A stretch of DNA of 64,000 bases from Citrus sinensis (Eukaryota > Streptophyta > Magnoliopsida > Sapindales > Rutaceae): contig NC_068558.1 in assembly GCF_022201045.2 (NCBI RefSeq), positions 44,109,001 to 44,173,000 on the forward strand. Reading direction: 5' to 3'. Made by a program: the position numbers and the translations under genes. The notes beneath the pieces were generated by a model. The model was not told the origin of the DNA. It saw only the letters and a program-made list of their open reading frames with translations, and searched no databases. Shown one piece after another: positions 56,560-64,000 of this stretch (positions are counted from its first letter, which is position 1; each line of letters starts with the position of its first letter).

Positions 56560-57800
56560 GCTGTTGTCATGCTGCTATATGCTGTTAAAAATAGCACATG
56601 GAAAATCCAAGCACTGATTTTAGCAACTGGACAGCATCCATAAAATTTTCTCAGTGTGTCATGCTGCTATTTGTTGTAAAAAACAGTATTGAAAAGTTTT
56701 AGGTGCTATTTTAACACAATTACAGCAGCATGACGGCACCTAAAAATTTTTCTGGGTGCTGTCTTGCTGGTATTTGCTGTTAAAAACAGCACCTGGAAGT
56801 TCAAAATACTGTTTTTATCAGATGGACAGCACCTAAAAAATTTTTCTGGGTGCTGTCTTGCTGGTATTTGTTGTTAAAAACAGCATCTGGAAGTTCCAAA
56901 TGCTGTTTTTATCAACTGGACAACACCTAAATATTTTTTCTGGGTGCTGTCTTGTTGGTATTTGCTGTTAAAAACAGCACCTGGAAGTTTAAAATGTTGT
57001 TTTTATCAGCTGGACAGCACCTAAAAATTTTTCTGGGTGCTGTCTTGCTGGTATTTACTGTTAAAAACAGCACCTGAAAGTTCCAAATGCTGTTTTTATC
57101 AGCTGGACAACACCTAAATATTTTTTTGGGTGCTGTCTTGCTGGTATTTGCTGTTAAATACAGCATCTGGAAGTTCCAAATGCTGTTTTTATCAGCTGGA
57201 CAGCACCTAAATATTTTTTTGGGTGTTGTCTTGTTGGTATTTGCTGTTAAAAACAGCACTTGGAAGTTCCAAATGCTGTTTTTATCAGTTGGATAGCACC
57301 AAAAAAATTTTTAGGTTCTGTCATGCTGCTGTCCAGCTGCTTTTAACGCATTTTTAACGGCTACGTAGCACTTATAAAATATTCTAGGTGCTGTAATTTG
57401 TTGTTTACTGTAAAAAACAGCACCTGAAAATTTCAGTTGCTGTTTTTATCAGCTAGACAACACTCACAAATTTTTCGGGTGCTGTCATGCTGCTGTTTAA
57501 GGCTAAAAACAGCACTTGAAAAGTTTTTTAGGTGCATTCAAGCTGCTGTTTGTTGTAAAAACTGCAATGGAACTTTCAGTTACTGGGTTTATCAGTTAAA
57601 CAACACATAAATTACTTTGGGTGCTGTCCTACTGCTGTTTGCTGTTAAAATAAGCACCTAAAACTTTCAAGTGGTGTTTTTATTAGTTGGACAGCACTTA
57701 AATAAATTTGTAGGTACTGTCATGATGTGTTTGATGTTAATTAAAAACAGCACCTAAAAGTTACAGGTGCTGTTTTAACACAATTACAGTAGCTATACAG
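56560..57800. repeat. 93-94-bp minisatellite inside the CACTA element
   Basis: Clear tandem units start at 56751, 56845, 56939, 57032, 57125 and 57218 (spacing 94, 94, 93, 93, 93). Each opens with a tctgggtgctgtcttgctgg-like segment. Each unit contains aaaaacagcacctgg and its near-complement ggtgctgtttt elements, so units are self-complementary. Diverged copies continue on both sides. Because 93 is 31 codons, both strands show chance open frames with 31-residue repeats. It is most likely non-coding. Confidence 0.85.
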
Positions 57801-57998
57801 CACCAAAAAAATTACAGTGCTACCTTTTCTTTTTTCTTTTGTTTACTTATTTTCTTGTTTGCTCTTATGTCCAAACTAATTCCCTTTTATTTTTTGGAAA
57901 TAAATAGGTTCAGTTTTCTCATTGGAACATCAAAGCACATTTGGTTACGAGGTAGTAATTAAAACTTCAAGCTTCAATTTATTGTTGTTGAGTTTACA

Positions 57999-60900
57999 AT
58001 GGATAAGTCTTGGATTTCATTGGATAGAAGATCCGAAGAATATAGAGTCGGTGTTAAAAGCTTTTTGAATTTTGCCGTTTGTCACACAACAAATCCAAAT
58101 CATATGCGTTGCCCTTGCTTGAAGTGTGGGAATGTGAAATACCAGAATCTTTCAGAGATAGAAACTCACTTGATTATCTTTGGAATCGATCAAAGTTATA
58201 CAAATTGGTTTCTACATGGGGAAGAACTTGTTAGAGGGCCTTCTACTAGTAGAAATGCACAGCTTATAAGAGAAGTTGATTATGATCATGTTGATAATAC
58301 TATTGAGCTAGTTCAAGGGGCACATGATAATTTTGAAAGTAATCCTGATGCATTCCAAAAATTGCTTGAGGATGCTGAAAAACCACTATATCCAGGCTGC
58401 AGCAACTTTAAAAAGTTATCGGCTTTAGTAAAACTGTACAACTTGAAAGTGAAGAGCGGATGGTCAGATAAAAGTTTCTCTGAGCTACTTAAATTACTAG
58501 GAGAGATGCTTCCAGACCAAAATGAAATCCCAACATCTATGTATGAGGCAAAAAAAAACATTGAATGCATTGGGAATGGAATATGAGAAGATTCATGCCT
58601 GCCCAAATGACTGTATACTGTATTGGAAGGATTACAAAGATTTGACTTCTTGCCCTACTTGTGGATTGTCTAGGTGGAAGGTAATAAAGAACTCGGAAAA
58701 GCTAAAATCGGGTGTGCCTGCAAAAGTTTTATGGTATTTTCCACCAATTCCTAGGTTTACAAGAATGTTCAGCATCAAGGAAACATCTAAAAATTTAACG
58801 TGGCATGCAGAACAAAGTCAAGTTGATGGTTATCTACATCATCCAGCCGATACTCCATCATGGAAGCTCATAGACTACACATGGCCTGCTTTTGCATCTG
58901 AACCAAGAAACCTGAGACTTGCTCTTTCTGCGGATGGGATTAATCCACATAGTTCCTTAAGTAGCAGGTATAGTTGTTGGCCAGTTATACTAGTGACTTA
59001 TAATCTTCCACCGTGGCTATGCGTCAAAAGAAAGTTTATGATGTTAACCTTGTTGATATCGGGTCCTAAGCAACCCGGCAATGATATTGATGTGTACTTA
59101 GCACCATTGATCGATGATCTGAGATTGTTATGGGATGTGGGAGTTGATGTTTATGATGCATACCGACAACAATCTTTCAACTTAAAAGCTATTCTTTTAT
59201 GGACAATTAGTGATTTTCTGGCTTATGGAAACTTAGCTGGTTGTACTGTAAAGGGCTATAAAGCTTGTCCGATATGTGGAGAAAAAACACGTTCTATTCG
59301 ATTACAGCATAGTAAAAAGATTTCTTTCATGAGGCATAGAAGATTTTTATCACGATCACACCCGTATCGTGATATGGTAAAAGAATTTAATGGTCTTCCC
59401 GAATATAAAATAGCACCCGAACCATTAAATGGAGAGGAAGTTCTAGCAAAAGTGGATAGGTTGAATGTTACATGGGGAAAGCAAAAGGGAAAATGTCCAG
59501 TTTCACAAAGTTATTGGAAGAAAAAGTCTATATTCTTTGACCTTGAATACTGGAAGTATCTTTATGTTCGACATGTGCTTGATGTTATGCATATTGAGAA
59601 GAATGTATGTGAGAGTATTGTCGGTACATTGCTTGGGATAGAAGGAAAAACAAAAGATGGACTTGCAGCTCGTATGGATCTTAAACCATTGAATATGTGG
59701 ACTGAATTGGAGCCTATAATTGAAAATGGGAGAACTAAGTTACCTGCAGCATCTTTTACATTAAGTAAAGAAGAGAAAATCAGATTTTGTAAAACATTAT
59801 CTGAGATAAAGACCCTTGATGGTTACTCTTCAAATATAAGAAATCGTGTGTCAATGCAAGATCTAAAGTTGTATGGTATGAAGTCTCATGATTGTCATGT
59901 TCTGATGCAACAGTTATTGCCCGTGGCTATAAAGGCATTGCTACCAGATCACGTTAAAAAAGTTATAATAAGAGTGTGTTTTTTTTTCAATTCATTGTGC
60001 AGTAAGGTTGTAAATGTGGCTGCACTTGATCAACTACAAGCTGATGTAGTCGAAACGGTATGCTTGCTTGAGATGTATTTTCTTCCAGCCTTTTTTGATG
60101 TCATGGTTCATTTGATGGTACATCTTGTTCGAGAAGTTAAACTTTGTGGGCCGGTTTATTTACGATGGATGTACCCATTCGAAAGAGACATGAAAAAGTT
60201 AAAGGGGTATGTCAGGAACCGTAATAGACCAGAGGGTTGTATAGCTGAAGCATACATTGCTGAAGAAGCTGTTGAGTTTTGCTCAGAGTATTTATCTGGT
60301 GTAGATGCAGTTGGACTTCCATCTAGAAAAAATGCTACATATGACTATTCAGATATGGGCTATCCTCTTTTAAGAGGTAAACTTGAGACTGTGCCTTTTC
60401 ACTAATGGCAGCAAGCACATCTTTATGTTTTAGCAAACACAAATGATGTTCAACCTTATATCGAGTAAGTGTTTTGTATTATGTTTTCAATTACTATCAT
60501 TTATTTTATTTTATTCTTCTAAAATGAAGTAATATGTCTAAACTATTATATTAGTGAGCACTTTGAATATTTGAAGGAGTTACACCCCATAAAGTCTAAA
60601 AGAGAAAAATGGTTGCACGATGAGCATAGTAAAACATTTATTGGCTGGTTGCGCCTTAAGGTAATTACTTATTGATTAATGAATTAAGATTTCCATTATG
60701 TTTGTTTTTTCTTTGTTTGGTTAATTTTGATAGTATATGTTCTTTTATTGCACCAAGGTTGAACAACAATTGAATAGTTCAAGTCACGGCATTTCCGAAT
60801 CACTGAGGTGGATAGCACAAGGGCCTCGTTTAGAAGTAATAAAGTATTCTGGATATGTCATAAATGATTGCCGATTTTACACAAAGGAATTGGATGATGC

Positions 60901-61327
60901 ACGAGTTGTTCAAAATAGTGGGGTCACTTTAATGGCCAAGGCTTTACAAATCTCAAGTGCTAAAGATAATAATCCAGTCTATTCGGATATGACTTTCTAT
61001 GGCATTATTGAAGAGATATGGGAGCTGGACTACCATCAATTTAGAATTCCAGTGTTTCGATGTGATTGGGTTAAAAGTAGCAATGGTATCAAAGTAGATA
61101 AGTTTGGGTTTACTTTAGTTGATCTTCAAAGAACAGGGCATAAAAATGATCCATTCATTCTAGCATCGCAAGCAAAACAAGTGTTCTATGTTGAAGACCA
61201 ACTTGATCCTAGATGGTCAATTGTTTTAGAGCCTTCTATAAATATTGCAAAGGATGATGTCGATGAAGATGGCTTATATGACCATTTTATAAACCAACAA
61301 GCTTTGAGTAGCAGATTGCCTCTCATT
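57999..61327 (+). pseudogene. CACTA tnp2-type transposase (TNPD-like), broken
   Basis: Coding blocks 57999-60464, 60555-60660 and 60758-61327 are joined by GT-AG in phase. The start MDKSWISLDRRSEEYRVG and the following CPCLKCGN match the transposase-associated domain. The transposase_21 core includes CPTCGLSRWKV, LALSADGINPHSS, VYLAPLIDDLRLLWDVGVD, GCTVKGYKACPICGE and DVMHIEKNVCESIVGT; Asp residues in ADGINP and LIDDL are candidates for the catalytic acids. The C-terminal part is a DUF4216-type domain (FYGIIEEIWELDY to ERRWSIVL-like DPRWSIVLE). Two lesions are visible. One extra A in the A-run at 58550-58558 shifts the frame, and a TAA at 60403-60405 interrupts a frame that continues past it (WQQAHLYVLANTND). 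The gene lies just downstream of the minisatellite. Confidence 0.92.
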
Positions 61328-61490
61328 TGATAGAAAAGAAGAGCCTAATTTAGCCTATTTTAAATATGATTGTGAGCACTTAGTTATAAAGAAAACTTTA
61401 TGATATTTTGTTCATATTATTTTTTTGTGAAATCATTTTCTTGATTATTTCTTTTATGGTTTACTAATCATGTTTAAGTTACAGGCTTAA

Positions 61491-63951
61491 ATGGATTCTT
61501 CAAATATTCCTCAAGATGATGATGCGCATGCTTTAGGAACGAATGAGAGGAAGAAAAGAGGTCCAACCATGATGCCTAAAATTGTAAAGGGTACAAGCAA
61601 TGGGAAGAAGTTCCATGTTAACTTTAACTACAAAGGACAACCAGTAGGTAAGATGCGACCAAAATTGAGTAGTATGGTTGGGGTTTGGTCTCGATCTTTG
61701 GTTCCGATTATGTATACAACTTGGAAATAAGTACCAATAGAAGTTAAAAACAAGTTATGGGCATGTGTTACGGTACGTATGCTAACATTTATAATTTTTT
61801 TCATAAATAATTCAGAAATTACTAATTTAATAATTAAATTTCTAATTTATTAATTATGATCATTTTCATGAAGGCAAAATTTGATGTTGGGGAAGATAGA
61901 AAAAGATTCATTATGCTGAAATTTAACAAGACTTGGAAGACATTTAAGTATAAGCTCACAGCATATGTAAAAGAGCATATAGATGAACCTGAACTCTTGA
62001 GACATCCCCCAACCGGCCAAGAATAGGGTTCAACTCCTTAAGAAGATTGGAACCAATTTGTTGAGTCCAGGAAATCAGTAGAGTTTAAGGTTATGAAATA
62101 CTATTATGTGTCATATTTTCATATAACTACTTTATTGTATCATAACTTTTGTTCTTAATGTATGATGTTTTTTGGTTAACTTGATAATGCAGAATCTTAG
62201 TGAATCTCAGACAGAACGGCGTAACAAAGTCACTCTAAATCATGGTCTTTCTAGAGGAGGATATGTTGGCTTAGAAGAACGAATTGTAATTTACTTTTTA
62301 AATATTCTTATTTTCCTTATTTCTTATTCCAACTTTGTTGCATTAAGTGAACTAACTAACAACATAATTTATTGTAGCAACGAGCAACTGGTGTTTATGC
62401 TCCCGTACCACGAGAAGACTTATGGGTTGAAGCTCGAAAAACAAATAATGGTGAATTTAGAAGTGAGGATGTTAAAGAAAAGGCTGAGAAAATAGTAAGT
62501 TTATATTTTTTACATAGTATTTGACTCATAAGATTATGGTAAATATAATCTTATCCCCCTGAGTTTTTTGTCTTTGTAGACTGATTTAAAGAAACAAGTT
62601 GCTGATGGAGAAATTTCATTTCAACCGGGTGAGGATATTCTCACTATGGCTTTGGAGAAACCAGAACATCCAGGTCGAGTACAAGCTACTGGTGATGGAG
62701 TGACGATAACATCATATTTTGGAAGGGCGAAACGTAAATCTATAGCAATTGATATAGAGAATATTGTCGAAGAGAAAGTGGATAAGATTGTCACGCAGAG
62801 AATGATAGAATTTAGAAAGGAATTCATGAAGGAATTCAATGATTCTCAATTTCCACCAAATCGACTACAATCTGACCGAGATAGTTGTTCAGATCTAGGC
62901 GAAAGACAAGATCAGAGTAGGCCTGTCGCAAAGGACCAATCCACACCAATTGCAAGGTTATCAAAGGTACATTTTACTGTTTATTATTTTTTACTATTTT
63001 TACAGTAAACTTTACAGAAGATACAATAGTAAAAATAGTTTATTTTATTGTCATTTCTGCAGCTGTTTTGTCAAGAGAAAAATAATGTTGTTTTTCTGCG
63101 AAACATCAGTGGAAGATATCTTTATGTTACTGCTATTTTGTTGTTATTTCGTAGTGAAAATCAAGCTACTTTTTGTAAAACAGCAGCAAAAATAGCTTTA
63201 TATTACTACTGCTCTTACTGTTGGTCTGGAGTAGCAAAAATAGTTGTTTATTTTATTGTTGTTCTTACTACCATTTTGTAGTAAAAATCATGTCGTTTTG
63301 CTGTAAAACAACAACAAAAGCAACTTTATTTTACTGGTTTTTTGTAGTAAAAATCATGCTGCTGTTTTTTTTCAAAACAACAAAAAATATACCTTTATTT
63401 TACTGTTATTTTTGTTGTTGTTTTATACTTTGAGTAATGTTGCTTTTTACAAAAGAGCAGTAAAAAACAACACCATTCTATTGCTATTTTGGCTGCTGTT
63501 TTGTACTAAACGTTATGTTATTTTGCGTGCAAAACAAAAGCAAAATCCTTACTTTTTGTGACAACGTATAAGTAACAATAGTTATATTAACATAACTTTA
63601 TTTTACTACAATGTTGTCTATTTTTTGCAGCTGTTTTATGAAAGATTAAGTTATTCAATAATTTATTTGTTGGTTTATTACCTTTTATTACAGGGGACTT
63701 TTTGTAAGTTGGCATTAGGCGATAACCTTAACATAGTGGCTCAAGGAACGGTGTTTATGGATAATGAACCAAATGCAACCGTGCATGGCATACCACTTGC
63801 ATCTACTGATGTACGTGTGTCTATTAATGTTGCATTCCAAAAAAATGCTATCTTACCTCGACCGGTTCGTGATGAACTTATACTTGTAAGCCATGCTATT
63901 GGATCTATCGTGGCTTGGCCTAAAAAATTTGTTATTACAAGTAACAACGAG
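61491..63951 (+). pseudogene. Second CACTA gene (transposase_24-like plus C-terminal domain), broken
   Basis: Blocks 61491-61772, 61874-62089, 62193-62285, 62378-62494, 62580-62966 and 63694-63951 are phase-compatible. The next splice donor (gtaaat) follows 63951, so the gene continues outside the window. It starts MDSSNIPQDDDAHALG. The middle (VWSRSLVPIMYTTWK, then VPIEVKNKLWACV, FNKTWKTFKYKLTAYVKEH, GVYAPVPREDLWVEARK) is typical of transposase_24 proteins, which may correspond to TNPA. The last block (LALGDNLNIVAQGTVFMDN to VAWPKKFVI) is a separate domain often found with plant CACTA proteins. In-frame stops are at 61728-61730 (TAA where Glu is expected), 62024-62026 (TAG) and 62039-62041 (TAA). 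The frame is otherwise well preserved, so decay is through point mutations. Confidence 0.85.
62990..63650. repeat. Degenerate repeats in the last visible intron of the CACTA second gene
   Basis: Units of roughly 100 bases contain taaaacagcagcaaaaatag-like and gctgttttgtagtaaaaatc-like segments, again mutually complementary. They resemble the aaaaacagcacc / ggtgctgtttt theme of the minisatellite at 56560-57800, but are shorter and more diverged. They lie between exons ending 62966 and starting 63694. Confidence 0.6.
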
Positions 63952-64000
63952 GTAAATTATTTCATTATGCCATATATTCAAATAAGTAGATTATTATTTT

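Larger units (their letters stand above)
55008..64000 (+). mobile_element. CACTA (En/Spm) transposon, left end and body, right end outside window
   Basis: It begins with CACTACTACAAAAATT, the typical CACTA terminal sequence, at 55008. The bases before it (tct, 55005-55007) would be one side of the 3-bp target duplication. Order of parts: palindromic subterminal array (55030-55760), AT-rich leader, 93-94-bp minisatellite (about 56560-57800), broken tnp2-type transposase gene (57999-61327), broken second gene (61491-63951), and a repeat-rich intron (62967-63690). Its length in the window is almost 9 kb and it runs off the end. Multiple nonsense codons and one frameshift show that this copy cannot supply normal transposase, although its ends could still be mobilised in trans. 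Confidence 0.92.

Noticed and set aside
56927-57296. Open frames with 31-residue repeats on both strands
   Set aside because: They arise because the minisatellite period is 93 bases; both strands are open and no start, splice context or domain exists.

Overview
This is a plant nuclear window. It is AT-rich, has intron-rich GT-AG genes, and carries chloroplast- and mitochondrion-targeted nuclear genes, MITEs, a hAT-type element and a large CACTA (En/Spm) transposon. The proteins are eudicot in type. The TT8-type bHLH and the overall gene style would fit Citrus/Sapindales, but that is an impression and was not tested by database search.

Layout. 1-2009: last five exons of an FZO-like (FZL) chloroplast dynamin-like GTPase (+). 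5975-6940: intronless FANTASTIC FOUR-like gene (+). About 6.9-15.1 kb: gene-poor DNA with microsatellites and a 613-bp foldback MITE. 15094-21919: Miro GTPase, 14 exons (-). It diverges over about 450 bp from a mitochondrial-type PPR gene at 22373-24433 (+). 26240-28228: five-exon plant gene of unknown function (+). 28543-29565: hAT-like element with a perfect 8-bp target duplication. 30118-36604: SCY2, the second chloroplast SecY, 13 exons (+). 38294-41007: seven-exon gene resembling p31comet/MAD2L1-binding protein (+). 42093-47275: XPD/UVH6 helicase, 12 exons (+). 48393-53414: TT8-like bHLH regulator, 8 exons including a 15-bp microexon (-). 55008 to the window end: the left part of a CACTA transposon, with a palindromic subterminal array, a 93-94-bp minisatellite, a broken tnp2-type transposase gene and a broken second gene. 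Its right end lies outside the window.

The genes do not form a pathway. Recurrent themes are organelle biology (FZL and SCY2 in chloroplasts; Miro and probably the PPR in mitochondria), genome maintenance and division (XPD, p31comet-like), and development or pigment regulation (FAF-like, TT8-like). The most notable arrangement is the CACTA element about 1.6 kb upstream of the TT8-like start codon. Exon models were built by hand from splice signals, reading phase and family knowledge. Every multi-exon model given for a complete gene keeps an open frame from ATG to stop.
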